Shown: positions 8,008 to 16,856 of the stretch, piece by piece
Layout: every line of letters begins with the position of its first letter
Position numbering within the stretch: position 1 is the first letter of the stretch
Origin: Larkinella sp051857545
Lineage (GTDB): Bacteria; Bacteroidota; Bacteroidia; Cytophagales; Spirosomataceae
DNA: 64,000 bases
Reading direction: 5' to 3'
Assembly: GCF_051857545.1 (NCBI RefSeq)
Contig: NZ_JBPZHB010000002.1
Span: 558,001 to 622,000, forward strand
The notes under the pieces: model-generated
What the model saw: the letters and a program-made list of their open reading frames with translations, nothing else
Told to the model about the DNA's origin: nothing
Database searches by the model: none
Made by a program: the position numbers and the translations under genes

Positions 8008-10671
8008 ATGTCTACGATTACAACGCCCGAACATCCGCATCAACTTCCCATCGAACAGTTGCTGCAGGATCTGAACGTCGATCCCAAAACCGGGCTGACG
8101 GCCGAAGAAGCCAAAAACCGCTACGACGAATTGGGTCCGAATGCGCTGCAGGAGGTCAAACGCGAAAGTGCTATCACCATTCTGCTGCGACAGTTTACCG
8201 GCGTCATTGTCTACATTCTGGCGGCAGCAGCCGGTATTTCGTTTTTTCTGGGCGAAACCGTCGAAGGCTTTGCCATCATTGCGGTTTTGCTCGTCAACGC
8301 CGTAACCGGTTTTTTGCTGGAATGGAACGCCCGGCAGTCGATGGATGCCCTGCGAAAAATGGACACCACGCCCGCGCGGGTGTTGCGCGACGGCCGCATC
8401 CGGGAAATTTCGTCGGAAGAAGTCACGCTCGGCGATATCCTGGTCGTCGAAGCCGGTGATCTGGTCGCTGCTGATGGCAACTTGTTTGAAGTCAGTCAGT
8501 TACAGATTGACGAATCGGCCCTCACCGGCGAATCGCTGCCCGTTGACAAAAATACGGAAATCCCGCCGGACGAATCACCCCTGGGCGACCAGCACAACCG
8601 CCTGTTCAAAGGAACGCCCGTGACGGCGGGCAACGGCCGGGCCATTGTCACAGGCATCGGGCAGCAAACGGAGTTGGGCAAAATTGCCACGATGGTGAAG
8701 GACGCCAAACGATCGGCCACACCGCTGGAAGCGAAGCTGGATTCGCTGGCGAAAGTGCTGATCTGGGTGACGGTGGCACTGGCCGCTCTGTTTCTGGTGG
8801 TTGGCCTGATCCGGAAAGAAGAACCGCTGCGGCTGATCGAAACCGCGCTGGCGCTGGCCATTGCGGCCATTCCGGAAGGCATGTCGGTGGTGGCTACCAT
8901 TGCGCTGGCCTACGGCATGTTGCGGCTGGCGGAGAAGAAAGTAATCGTCAAACGGCTGTCGGCAGTCGAGACGCTGGGCGGAACCAACGTTATTTTTACG
9001 GACAAAACCGGCACGCTGACCCAAAACCGCATCGAGGTCAACACCCTCGAACTGCCGGATTTTCACGCCGAGATCCGGGCTGATGCCGAAGCTAAAAAAC
9101 TGGAAGTGGTGGAGGGTGATCAGGCCGTCACGGAATCCGATGCCTACCAGCAGCTCATCCGCGTGGGCGTTTTGTGTAATAATGCGGATTATGATATCGT
9201 GAAGGGAAAGCCCAAGGAAGTGGGCGATCCGGTGGAAGTTTCGCTGCTGAAATTCGCGATTGCCGCCGGTCACAATCCCGACCGCATCATCCAGAATTTT
9301 CCACGCAAAGCCGAACAGGCTTTTAGCTCGGACACCCGGATTATGGGCACGCTCCACGCCCACGACGGCGGCTTTTTCGTGGCCGTGAAGGGCGCGGCTG
9401 AGGAAGTGCTGGAGCGCTGCCGGTCGCTCAACGAACAAGACCGCAAAGCCTATTACGACATTTCCGAGAAAATGGCCGTCGACGGGTTGCGAACGCTGGC
9501 GTTTGCGTTTCGGGAAACCCCCGAAAAACCAGGTGACGATTTTATTGACGGCGACCTGACGTATGTCGGCCTGATCGGTTTTCTCGATCCGCCCCGCACC
9601 GAAGTAACGCCCGCACTCAAAGCCTGCCGGGCCGCTGGCATCAAGGTCATCATGGTGACCGGCGATCACCCCGCAACCGCCCTCACGATTGCGTCCAAAG
9701 TGAACCTGATCGAACCCGGCGAAGAAATTGTCCTGACGGGCAAAGACCTCAAACCACTGGATCAACTGACGGAAGCCGACAAAAAGAAGCTGCTGGAGTG
9801 CCGGGTGTTTGCCCGCGTCAGCCCGGCCCAGAAGCTGGATATGATCGACCTGTATCAACAACAGGGCGATATTGTGGGCATGACCGGTGACGGCGTCAAC
9901 GATGCGCCCGCGCTGAAAAAGTCGGACATCGGCATTGCGATGGGATTGCGCGGCACGCAGGTGGCCGCCGAAACCGCCGACATGGTGCTGAAAGACGACT
10001 CGTTTGCGTCCATCGTGGCCGCAATTGCCCAGGGGCGGGTCATTTTCGAGAACATCCGCAAGTTCGTCCTTTTTCTGCTGTCGTGTAATTTGAGCGAGAT
10101 TTTTGTGGTGACGTTTGCGGGATTTCTGAACGTTGGCAATCCGCTGTTACCGTTGCAGATTCTGTTTATCAACATCGTCACCGACGTGTTCCCGGCTCTG
10201 GCGCTGGGCGTGGGTCGCGAGAATTCAAGCCTGATGCACCAGCCGCCCCGCGACCCGAAAACGCCGATTATGGACATCCGCGACTGGCGCATGGTGGTTT
10301 TTTACGCCCTGGCCATGACGGTTTCGGTGCTGGGAGCCTACCTGCTTGGCACGCGCGAACTGGGGCTGACGGCAAAGGAAGGCAACAACCTGACGTTCTA
10401 CGCGCTGTCGTTTGCGCAATTGCTGCACGTTTTCAATCTGCGGTCCGGCCATTCGTTTTTTGTCAACGAGATTACGCGAAACCGGTATATTTGGTACGCC
10501 TTGCTGTTGTGTCTGGTGATTCTGGTTCTGACGTACTACGTGCCGTTTTTGAACCAGGTGCTCAGCATTCAGCCCATGACCAGCACCGAACTCTGGCTCA
10601 TTGCCGCAGCCGGTCTGGCACCGGTGGTGTTGGTGCAGTTGGTCAAAGGAATAATGCGATTAGGCAAATAG
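8008..10671 (+). CDS. P2-type cation-transporting ATPase (Ca2+/Na+-ATPase-like)
   Basis: About 887 residues with all P-type ATPase signatures: N-terminal cation ATPase domain, actuator TGES (about 172-175), PEGM in helix 4, phosphorylation motif DKTGTLTQ (Asp about 332), TGD and GDGVNDAP hinge motifs, and about ten membrane helices, six of them after the catalytic part. Family knowledge places it in the inner membrane, exporting Ca2+ or another cation at the cost of ATP. IPEGM in helix 4 fits the SERCA/PMR-like group, but the ion cannot be fixed by eye. The ATG at 8008 is preferred; an in-frame TTG at 7951 would add 19 unlikely residues. It lies 84 bp upstream of rhaM on the same strand. Confidence 0.93.
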   Translation: MSTITTPEHPHQLPIEQLLQDLNVDPKTGLTAEEAKNRYDELGPNALQEVKRESAITILLRQFTGVIVYILAAAAGISFFLGETVEGFAIIAVLLVNAVTGFLLEWNARQSMDALRKMDTTPARVLRDGRIREISSEEVTLGDILVVEAGDLVAADGNLFEVSQLQIDESALTGESLPVDKNTEIPPDESPLGDQHNRLFKGTPVTAGNGRAIVTGIGQQTELGKIATMVKDAKRSATPLEAKLDSLAKVLIWVTVALAALFLVVGLIRKEEPLRLIETALALAIAAIPEGMSVVATIALAYGMLRLAEKKVIVKRLSAVETLGGTNVIFTDKTGTLTQNRIEVNTLELPDFHAEIRADAEAKKLEVVEGDQAVTESDAYQQLIRVGVLCNNADYDIVKGKPKEVGDPVEVSLLKFAIAAGHNPDRIIQNFPRKAEQAFSSDTRIMGTLHAHDGGFFVAVKGAAEEVLERCRSLNEQDRKAYYDISEKMAVDGLRTLAFAFRETPEKPGDDFIDGDLTYVGLIGFLDPPRTEVTPALKACRAAGIKVIMVTGDHPATALTIASKVNLIEPGEEIVLTGKDLKPLDQLTEADKKKLLECRVFARVSPAQKLDMIDLYQQQGDIVGMTGDGVNDAPALKKSDIGIAMGLRGTQVAAETADMVLKDDSFASIVAAIAQGRVIFENIRKFVLFLLSCNLSEIFVVTFAGFLNVGNPLLPLQILFINIVTDVFPALALGVGRENSSLMHQPPRDPKTPIMDIRDWRMVVFYALAMTVSVLGAYLLGTRELGLTAKEGNNLTFYALSFAQLLHVFNLRSGHSFFVNEITRNRYIWYALLLCLVILVLTYYVPFLNQVLSIQPMTSTELWLIAAAGLAPVVLVQLVKGIMRLGK

Positions 10672-10755
10672 CGTAAGGCAAACGAATCGATTTTGGTAAT
10701 TCAAGTCAACCAGGGATGCGAACGCAAAACCAGGACTTTTCTAACCCCAATTACA

Positions 10756-11070
10756 ATGCAGGAAGTTGCTTTTACCATGAAACTCAAACCCGGCGTGGAG
10801 GCTGAGTACCAACGCCGTCACGATGAAATCTGGCCGGAATTGTCGCAGGCACTGACCAATGCCGGTATCCGGGATTACTCCATTTTTCTTGATCGGTCGA
10901 GCGGGATTCTGTTCGGTGTGCAGAAGCGCGAGGAGAATCATACCGCCGATCAGTTGCCGGGTTTGCCCGTGATGAAACGCTGGTGGGCGTATATGGCCGA
11001 TTTAATGGACACCAATCCGGACCAGTCGCCGGTGGCAATTCCATTGGAGCGGGTTTTTCATATGGATTGA
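10756..11070 (+). CDS. rhaM: L-rhamnose mutarotase
   Basis: 104 residues, exactly the family length when started at the ATG at 10756 (a TTG at 10693 would add 21 residues). It is a dimeric alpha/beta-barrel enzyme that interconverts alpha- and beta-L-rhamnose, feeding rhamnose isomerase. Tyr18 and His22 in AEYQRRHDEIWPEL and the RWWAYMADLM and NPDQSP motifs match the active site of the E. coli enzyme. No other rhamnose catabolic gene is in the window, but rhamnose is a main sugar of the pectin targeted by the surrounding genes. A secreted glycosidase follows 110 bp downstream. Confidence 0.95.
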   Translation: MQEVAFTMKLKPGVEAEYQRRHDEIWPELSQALTNAGIRDYSIFLDRSSGILFGVQKREENHTADQLPGLPVMKRWWAYMADLMDTNPDQSPVAIPLERVFHMD

Positions 11071-11180
11071 AACCAAATTGTGGATCAAATTAAACCTGCT
11101 AATTATCCCTACGGGATCATTGACCCGTTCACGGAATGAAATTTGGGAAATTGGATCGTTTTACCTTTTGGTCAACTAAT

Positions 11181-12260
11181 ATGAAAAAATGGATTGCCGG
11201 TGCTTTCTGTCTAGTCATGGCCGTAACGGGTTTTGCCCAGCCGAAAAATCCGGCGGCAACCGTCCCGGATGAAAAGATGCGGGCGGTTTTTGAGGAGGTG
11301 AAAACGCCTTATAAATACGGGATTGTGCTGCCCCAACCCGACAAAGGCCGGATGGTCGACAGCCCCACGATTTTTCGTAAAGGCGACACCTGGTACATGA
11401 CCTACATCATTTTTGATGGCAAAGGCTACGAAACCTGGCTGGCAAAAAGCGTCGATCTGCTGCACTGGAACACCCTGGGAAAACTGATGTCATTTACCGA
11501 TAAAGACTGGGATGCCACGCAGAAAGCCGGCTATGTTGCTTTGATCGACACGGACTGGGGCGGTTCCTACGAACCCGAAAAATACCGGAACCGTTACTGG
11601 TTGTCGTATTTGGGCGGCTCCGAAAAAGGCTACGAAGCGGGCCGTTTGGGGGTGGGAATCGCGAGCGCAAACGATTTGTCTAAACCGGAGGAAGTCACCC
11701 GGTTGTCGAAACCGGTGCTGTCGGCGGTGGATCAAGATGTGCGCTGGTACGATAACCAAACCATTTACAAGAGTCTGATAATTCGGGACAAGGCGAAGAA
11801 AACCGGGTATCTGTTTGTGATGTATTACAACGCCAAAGGCGAAAAACCGGACGCCAGAGGAGCCGGTTTTGAAAACATTGCGATGGCGGTTTCCAACGAC
11901 ATGACGCACTGGAAACGCCACGGGCAGGAGCCGTTGATTACCCGGAAAACCGGCATCTGTGGTGATGCACAGATCGCTAAAATCGGCGATCTGTACGTGA
12001 TGTTTTACTTCGGTGCGTTCTGGAAACCGGGCGCTTTCGAGCGGTTTGCGTGTTCCTACGACCTCGTCAACTGGACCGACTGGCAGGGGGACGATCTGAT
12101 TGCACCCTCGGAACCGTACGACAAAACTTACGCCCACAAACCGTGGGTCATCAAATGGAAAGGTGTCGTTTATCATTTCTACAATGCCGTTGGCGACCAG
12201 GGGCGCGTCATTGCCGTAGCTACTTCTAAAGACTTGGGCAAGAGTGTATTAGGGCAGTAA
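11181..12260 (+). CDS. Secreted five-bladed beta-propeller glycosidase (GH43/GH130-like)
   Basis: 359 residues from the ATG at 11181, which opens a clear signal peptide (MKKWIAGAFCLVMAVTGFAQ). The rest reads as short blades of the GH43/GH117/GH130 type, for example MVDSPTIFRKGDTWYMTYI (the Asp-Ser-Pro before a WYM strand is typical of a catalytic or binding aspartate), WLAKSVDLLHWNTLG, MAVSNDMTHWKRHG and DAQIAKIGDLYVMFYFG. I infer a glycosidase acting in the periplasm on plant oligosaccharide; the family and substrate cannot be fixed. Its position after rhaM hints at a rhamnose-containing substrate. A hairpin and U-run follow its stop codon directly. Confidence 0.75.
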   Translation: MKKWIAGAFCLVMAVTGFAQPKNPAATVPDEKMRAVFEEVKTPYKYGIVLPQPDKGRMVDSPTIFRKGDTWYMTYIIFDGKGYETWLAKSVDLLHWNTLGKLMSFTDKDWDATQKAGYVALIDTDWGGSYEPEKYRNRYWLSYLGGSEKGYEAGRLGVGIASANDLSKPEEVTRLSKPVLSAVDQDVRWYDNQTIYKSLIIRDKAKKTGYLFVMYYNAKGEKPDARGAGFENIAMAVSNDMTHWKRHGQEPLITRKTGICGDAQIAKIGDLYVMFYFGAFWKPGAFERFACSYDLVNWTDWQGDDLIAPSEPYDKTYAHKPWVIKWKGVVYHFYNAVGDQGRVIAVATSKDLGKSVLGQ

Positions 12261-12280
12261 AAACAGTTTTTACTGTTTTT
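12259..12280 (+). terminator. Intrinsic terminator
   Basis: A 9-bp hairpin, AAAAACAGT / ACTGTTTTT with a TTTT loop, overlaps the stop codon of the glycosidase gene and ends in five T residues. Confidence 0.6.
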
Positions 12281-12377
12281 GCCGGTAGTTTCTCCTGAAA
12301 ACCGAAGCCGTATAGAGTCATGACTTCTACAACTTTTCCAGCTATTTATGTCGTTGGTAACTATAAAGTTAATTTTA

Positions 12378-12395
12378 TAACTAATTTATTAGTTA
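12378..12395. promoter_or_regulatory. AT-rich dyad upstream of the frameshifted hydrolase
   Basis: TAACTAAT-TT-ATTAGTTA is a perfect 8-bp dyad ending 25 bp before the ATG at 12421. Further TAACT/AGTTA half-sites lie just upstream. It could be an operator; no obvious cognate regulator gene is adjacent. Confidence 0.4.
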
Positions 12396-12420
12396 TTTTG
12401 CGTTGAAAAACGAACTTTAT

Positions 12421-13559
12421 ATGGGAAAGGCGTTATACATCGGTTTCTGTCTACTAACCTACTGGTCAATCTATAGCCCCATTGAACTGCAAACAAAGCC
12501 ATTGAGTTACGGATTCTATCAGGTTGGATTCAGGACTGAGCAACAGGTTGACAGCACCCGGAGCTATCAACCGGACAGGGGCATACCGTACCGACCATTG
12601 TCTATTCATATTTGGTACCCTGCCCGGAAAGCATCAACGGAGAATCTGATGCCTTACAGAACGTATATTGGGCTGGAAACGCAACGGGAAGGATTTGTCA
12701 CTACCGATTCTAACCAGTTTCGTGCATTTTGTACCAATCTAGTGGGGGGATATCGCCAATACGCCACCACCTTTATGAAAAATCTCATCGTGAGGTAGAT
12801 GATATTCTACTGGCACCGACGAAGGCGGTTTATAACGCAGCGCCGGTTAATAGAAAGTTTCCGGTGATCCTCTATGCACCTTCATTGAGCAAACCAGCCA
12901 ATCAGAACCATATGGCCTGTGAGTACTTAGCCAGCCACGGCTATGTAGTCATTTCAGCCGCGTCAGCCGGGAAACATGGGCAAACAATGACCAAAGATAC
13001 GGCGGGTATTATGGCTCAGGTTAGGGACTTGGAATACATCATGGCTCAGGCTTACCAACTCCCTGCTGTGGATACGTCCAGAGTAGGTACGTTTGGATTC
13101 AGTTGGGGAAGTATGGCTACTGTCATTTATCAGATGCGGAACCCGAACGTAAAAGCGTTGGCCTGCTGGGATGGTAGCACCGAGTACCAGGATTATGATC
13201 TAATCAAAACCGTTAGCGGCTACAACCCGGCCCAATTAACAGGGCCTTACCTGTATCTTTGCAATCAAAATGAAGACTGGTCTACTTTCCCTTTCTTTCG
13301 TTCGTTAGCCAACACCACCAAGCATTTATATCGGCTTAAGAAGCTAGAACATGCGGAATTTACGGCCTATTGGTCTTTCTACGCTTCCATCAAGCCGACT
13401 ACCAATTACCAAACGGATAGTTACCGGGCCGTATGCCACTATACATTATCTTTTTTTGATGCTTATTTAAAGGATAATAAAAAAGCCAAAAGAGTGCTTC
13501 AGAATTCAAGTGAGGAAAATGGTTTCAGTTCTAAGACAATTGCTAAACTGTCGATTTAA
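12421..13559 (+). pseudogene. Alpha/beta hydrolase (dienelactone hydrolase/PAF acetylhydrolase-like), frameshifted
   Basis: Two overlapping frames together make one hydrolase of about 380 residues. The first frame starts at 12421 with a hydrophobic leader and reads RPLSIHIWYPARKASTENLMPYRTYI, then stops at 12798. The second frame continues from about 12780 with VDDILLAPTKAVYNAAP, FPVILYAPSLS, the nucleophile elbow GFSWGSM (Ser) and the C-terminal part of the fold. Going from frame 1 to frame 3 needs one lost base (or two gained). The likeliest site is the A5 run at 12778-12782; a G6 run at 12744-12749 is the alternative. It may be a real pseudogene or a sequencing indel. The stretch is AT-richer than the neighbouring carbohydrate genes. 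Confidence 0.75.
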
Positions 13560-13727
13560 TGGGCTGATGGGGTAGGGGTCTCATCAGAATTCCATCTGCC
13601 GAAACCGCTGCTGATAGCAAACTACAGCCGAAGACTACCACGCCAAGCCACGCTTGCAGCAAAACCGGTGTTGGTGGTTGGTATCTATCTGTCTTTATTA
13701 CTTGTTAAAGACATTTTGTTGGGTTTT

Positions 13728-14159
13728 TCATGTTTCAATACGAGGCCATTTCCATGCATAACGGATAATCAGGCAGAGAAGAACGACTTCTACAACAGCG
13801 CCAATCACCATGTGCAACCAAGCCTCTCCTGCCAAATTAAACAATATAAAGGGAATATTCACCGCAGCAGTAATGATATTTGTCCAGCGATTTACTTTAG
13901 CCGGCAGGGCAACAGAAAGGAAAATCATCAGTGCCGGAATTGTCACTAAGGAGAGTGCTGCCAAAAGAAATCCCTGCGTAATATCAAATTCGAACACCCT
14001 CCCTTTCAGAATATCCTCTATCTTACTTGGCATATATAAGTGGAAATAATCAAGATAGATAATTAGAAACATTAAACTCGTCCACAGCGTAGCAAGCTTC
14101 AGTTTCAGACTAACTTTGATGTCTTCCAGTGCATTTTGTGCTGTTATTTGTGTATTCAT
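13728..14159 (-). CDS. DUF6326-like integral membrane protein
   Basis: 143 residues with about four membrane helices (LWTSLMFLIIYLDYFHLYMP, FLLAALSLVTIPALMIFLSVALP, IITAAVNIPFILFNLA, MVIGAVVEVVLLCLIIRYAW). The pattern fits the DUF6326 family as I remember it; no function is known to me. It starts 10 bp after the stop of the small outer-membrane protein gene on the same strand, so the two are probably cotranscribed. Confidence 0.7.
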   Translation of the reverse strand: MNTQITAQNALEDIKVSLKLKLATLWTSLMFLIIYLDYFHLYMPSKIEDILKGRVFEFDITQGFLLAALSLVTIPALMIFLSVALPAKVNRWTNIITAAVNIPFILFNLAGEAWLHMVIGAVVEVVLLCLIIRYAWKWPRIET

Positions 14160-14169
14160 AAATTGTCAA

Positions 14170-14793
14170 TTAAAAATTAAATCCGAAATGTAGCCCTGGT
14201 TCAGGCGTGTATTTTGGCCATTTATCATCTTTTTCTTTAAATCCATTGGGCATTTCCGTGTAAAAAGCACGACCAGCAATACCAAGAGAAGGTTCTATAA
14301 AAAACTTATCCTTTAAGAGTTTAATGTGATAGCCAACTCGATTAGTGTTGAATATAATGAAACCATTACCCACCTTATCACCGTTTTCATTCTTGAATGT
14401 TTGCCACATAGGCATTGCATGTACTGCTACGTAAAGACCTTTCCAAATATACCTTTGATAAGCTAGGCCAATTCCATACTCTCTTATATAACCCGGAAAT
14501 TTCTCTTCAGGTGTTCCGTATGCTTTATTATAAAATGGGTTAATACCAAGAGGCCAAGCATGTTTCCAGGTTATTAGTTCAAGTGAAATTACGTCTTTTC
14601 CTGTAATCCGGTAGCCAACATTAAGCTGGGCAAAGCCGGGAGGGTTTGTAGAATCCAAATTACCTAATAAAAATATAGTGCTACCAACGAACCACCGTTT
14701 ATACGTGCTGTCTGTTTTAGCATATTGCGCGTAGAGTTGGAGCGTGCTTGTCATCAAGAAGACAAAACCAATGAATAAAATTTTCTTTTGCAT
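14170..14793 (-). CDS. Small outer-membrane beta-barrel-like protein, copy A
   Basis: 207 residues, function not recognised. A signal peptide (MQKKILFIGFVFLMTSTLQLYAQ) precedes alternating aromatic strands, and the chain ends in GLHFGFNF with a C-terminal phenylalanine, as outer-membrane barrels do. It is a clear paralog of the protein at 15538-16155: both share a YAQY(A/G)K.DSTYKRW(F/Y)VGS opening, GYRIT.KDV and the identical end PGLHFGFNF. The upstream 70 bp are also duplicated, including a -7 box and a dyad. It probably forms an operon with the DUF6326-like gene. The base composition is AT-rich compared with the flanks. Confidence 0.75.
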   Translation of the reverse strand: MQKKILFIGFVFLMTSTLQLYAQYAKTDSTYKRWFVGSTIFLLGNLDSTNPPGFAQLNVGYRITGKDVISLELITWKHAWPLGINPFYNKAYGTPEEKFPGYIREYGIGLAYQRYIWKGLYVAVHAMPMWQTFKNENGDKVGNGFIIFNTNRVGYHIKLLKDKFFIEPSLGIAGRAFYTEMPNGFKEKDDKWPKYTPEPGLHFGFNF

Positions 14794-14821
14794 TTTCTTT
14801 TCTTTATGTGAAACGATACGG

Positions 14822-14852
14822 CAAAAATAGATTGGCGAGTTGCCACAACTCG
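14822..14852 (-). promoter_or_regulatory. Promoter and candidate Crp-type operator of copy A
   Basis: On the minus strand TATTTTTG (14822-14829) fits the -7 consensus TAnnTTTG. Just upstream lies the perfect dyad CGAGTTG-CCA-CAACTCG (14836-14852), 43 bp from the start codon. The same arrangement, at the same distance, precedes copy B (16184-16214), and a similar site precedes the crp gene (16857-16870). Confidence 0.55.
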
Positions 14853-14876
14853 TTCACTTAAGTTAAGAAATACACT

Positions 14877-14915
14877 TTAGCTCTTTTTTTTTAGGATTCC
14901 TGCTCTTAGCAGATC
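14877..14915 (-). pseudogene. Remnant of the 3' end of a duplicated crp gene
   Basis: The minus strand reads DLLRAGILKKKS-stop, matching the end of the intact Crp-family protein (SRLRARILEKKS-stop at 16239). The match continues downstream through the spacer into copy A. It marks a tandem duplication whose crp part has been lost. Confidence 0.65.
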
Positions 14916-14922
14916 TTTGAAC

Positions 14923-15294
14923 TTACCTCGTAAATTCAACTACCTGAGCACTCACAGTTATCGTTCTTCTGACAAAGAAAGGGGCAAAACCACTGACGTG
15001 TTCCTCTGTCATCACGTTGATTATGGCTTTGGAACCATTCAGCAAGTTGGCTTTCTTCATCATCGTTGAATATGCATTTTCGTACAATTGCCTTTTCTTC
15101 ATACCTCCAATCGCCAATACATAAGACACTTCCGAACTTCCGCTTACCTGATCAATCACTTTGAAGTTGTTCCCACTTAAGTGTACCTGAGTGGCGTTTT
15201 GATTGTGGTTGGTAACAAGGGCGGTGCCGATGCCACATGAACTAAAAAATGCTGCGAGCAATAACAACACGGAATAAATGCCGATCTTTTTCAT
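14923..15294 (-). CDS. Small lipoprotein (DUF6567-like)
   Basis: 123 residues with a lipobox (LLLLAAFFSSCGIG, Cys20), so it is probably anchored in the outer membrane. The mature part contains a short TRL/YdgH-like pattern (SSEVSYVLAIGGMKKRQLYENAYSTMMKKA) seen in small Bacteroidota lipoproteins called DUF6567. The function is unknown. It lies between the crp remnant and the decayed third barrel copy, on the same strand as the rest of the array. Confidence 0.7.
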   Translation of the reverse strand: MKKIGIYSVLLLLAAFFSSCGIGTALVTNHNQNATQVHLSGNNFKVIDQVSGSSEVSYVLAIGGMKKRQLYENAYSTMMKKANLLNGSKAIINVMTEEHVSGFAPFFVRRTITVSAQVVEFTR

Positions 15295-15323
15295 TGTAGT
15301 AATTATTTATTGTTATACATGTA

Positions 15324-15480
15324 TTAAAACTTCAATCCGAAATGCAGGCCCGGCCACCGGTAAAGTACTTTTTCCACTTGTTGTCTGGTACTTTAAAACT
15401 TTCCGGCATGTTGGTGCTCATGGTACAGAAAGAGACCGCGATGGAAGGTTCTGTAAAACCATTTCTTGAACAGGGAGAGT
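15324..15480 (-). pseudogene. Decayed third copy of the small barrel gene (C-terminal fragment)
   Basis: The minus strand reads TEPSIAVSF, MSTNMPESFKVPDNKWKKYF and, after a frameshift, PGLHFGLKF-stop. These line up with the ends of copies A and B (EPSLGIAG, TEMPNGFKEKDDKWPKY, PGLHFGFNF). At least two frameshifts are needed, and the upstream two thirds of the gene are missing. I found it by translating the gap between the lipoprotein and copy B. Confidence 0.7.
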
Positions 15481-15537
15481 TGCTGTTGGGAGTTTTATTC
15501 TGTTGGAAGGTATCCTGAAAACTTTTCGATCAGAAAG

Positions 15538-16155
15538 CTAAAAGTTAAACCCAAAATGAAGCCCTGGTTGAATAAAGTAGTTAGACCATTTTTTTTCTAC
15601 TAATTTAAAAGTATCCGGAACATTAGTTCTTACTGGCCAATAACTACATCCAATCGCTGGTTCAAAAAAGAACCGGTTTTTAAAAAACTTAAACTGGTAG
15701 CCCAAATGGAAGTTCAGATATAACGTGTATCCATTTCCAATCTTTTTTTTATTCTCATCCAAATATTTTTCAAAAGCATTCAATGCATAAACGGATGTGT
15801 AGATTCCTTTCCACCAAAAATGCTGGTATCCTAATGTAGGTGCAAGTATGCGCGCATGTCCGGGATAGTTTCCTCCTGGTTTACGAAATGATGGTCCAAA
15901 AGGGATACCTATGGGCCAGGAATAAATGGACCTTTTAAATTCAAAGGAAACAACATCTTTAGGTGTTATCCTATAGCCAAAATTTATTTGAATATACTCA
16001 GGGTTATCTTTTTTATCAAGATTTCCTAGCATAAAGAGCGAACTTCCAACGTACCACCTTTTATAAGTACTATCTTGTTTGCCATATTGTGCATTGGCCT
16101 GTAAAATGCTTGCCAAAGCTATAGCAAGTCCAATCCATAAAATTTTCTTTTGCAT
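15538..16155 (-). CDS. Small outer-membrane beta-barrel-like protein, copy B
   Basis: 205 residues, function not recognised. It has a signal peptide (MQKKILWIGLAIALASILQANAQ), amphipathic strands rich in Tyr and Phe, and the end PGLHFGFNF with terminal Phe, which suggests an outer-membrane barrel of about eight strands. It is paralogous to 14170-14793 and to the fragment at 15324-15480. It starts 83 bp downstream of the Crp-family gene on the same strand. The shared upstream dyad suggests that the Crp protein controls both copies. Confidence 0.75.
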   Translation of the reverse strand: MQKKILWIGLAIALASILQANAQYGKQDSTYKRWYVGSSLFMLGNLDKKDNPEYIQINFGYRITPKDVVSFEFKRSIYSWPIGIPFGPSFRKPGGNYPGHARILAPTLGYQHFWWKGIYTSVYALNAFEKYLDENKKKIGNGYTLYLNFHLGYQFKFFKNRFFFEPAIGCSYWPVRTNVPDTFKLVEKKWSNYFIQPGLHFGFNF

Positions 16156-16183
16156 TGCTTTCTTTTTATGTGAAGCGATACTG

Positions 16184-16214
16184 CAAAAGTAGATTGGCGA
16201 GTTGCCATAACTCG
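16184..16214 (-). promoter_or_regulatory. Promoter and candidate Crp-type operator of copy B
   Basis: TACTTTTG on the minus strand (16184-16191) matches TAnnTTTG, and CGAGTTG-CCA-TAACTCG (16198-16214) is the same dyad as before copy A with one arm base changed. The distance to the start codon is again 43 bp. Confidence 0.55.
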
Positions 16215-16238
16215 TTCACTTAAGTTAAGAAATACACT

Positions 16239-16817
16239 TTAGCTCTTTTTTTCAAGGATTCTTGCCCGTAGTCTGCTTAACGATTGCGGTTTGATCCCTA
16301 AATAGCTCGCTAATTGGTGTTGTGAAACACGTTGAATAAGGTCCGGTCTATTTTGCAGTAGGTTCAGGTATCGTTGCTCAGGTGAAGAAGTCTTGAACTC
16401 GTCAAAATTGATTTGTTGTTTGGCTAATAACTCTTCCGACAATAGTCTACACATTATGTCAAACTTTGGAAATTTACTGTTAACTTCTTCGCTCATGTCA
16501 GAATTTGAGACTAAAAGAATACTGTCTTCAATGCAACCAATGAAATATTCGGACGGCGTTTTACTTATTACACAATGGGGTGTCAAAGCTTCCATTTCTG
16601 TGTAGAAAGCGGTTGTTTTTTCGTCACCATCTATGATATAGTATTTCCGTATGCATCCTTTCAAAACAAAATAGAAATCTTGCGATTTCTGTCCTTCTTT
16701 GAGTAAAGTAGTTCCTTTCTTTACCGAGCGAAATAAGTCTAACGAAAGCAGCGCGTTTTTCTCGTCTTCTGTCAGAGAAACGTATTTTGATATAAAGTCA
16801 AATAGTATGTCTTTCAT
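16239..16817 (-). CDS. Crp/Fnr family transcriptional regulator
   Basis: 192 residues. The N-terminal cyclic-nucleotide-binding fold covers about residues 20-130 (LFRSVKKGTTLLKEGQKSQDFYFVLKGCIRKYYI). A short C-terminal winged-helix region follows (QRVSQHQLASYLGIKPQSLSRLRARILEKK, about 160-192). It lacks the cysteine set of Fnr and the classical cAMP-binding residues are not evident, so the effector is unknown; many Bacteroidota members are of this type. It heads an array of duplicated membrane-protein genes on the same strand. A site related to the barrel-gene dyads lies 40 bp upstream of its own start, which suggests autoregulation. Confidence 0.88.
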   Translation of the reverse strand: MKDILFDFISKYVSLTEDEKNALLSLDLFRSVKKGTTLLKEGQKSQDFYFVLKGCIRKYYIIDGDEKTTAFYTEMEALTPHCVISKTPSEYFIGCIEDSILLVSNSDMSEEVNSKFPKFDIMCRLLSEELLAKQQINFDEFKTSSPEQRYLNLLQNRPDLIQRVSQHQLASYLGIKPQSLSRLRARILEKKS

Positions 16818-16856
16818 TGTTTTTATAGGTTGTTATGTTATTGCCTCCCGTTATAC

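Noticed and set aside
8575..9861. 428-codon open frame opposite the P-type ATPase
   Set aside because: It is a shadow of the conserved ATPase frame, with Phe/His/Gln-rich content typical of antisense translation.
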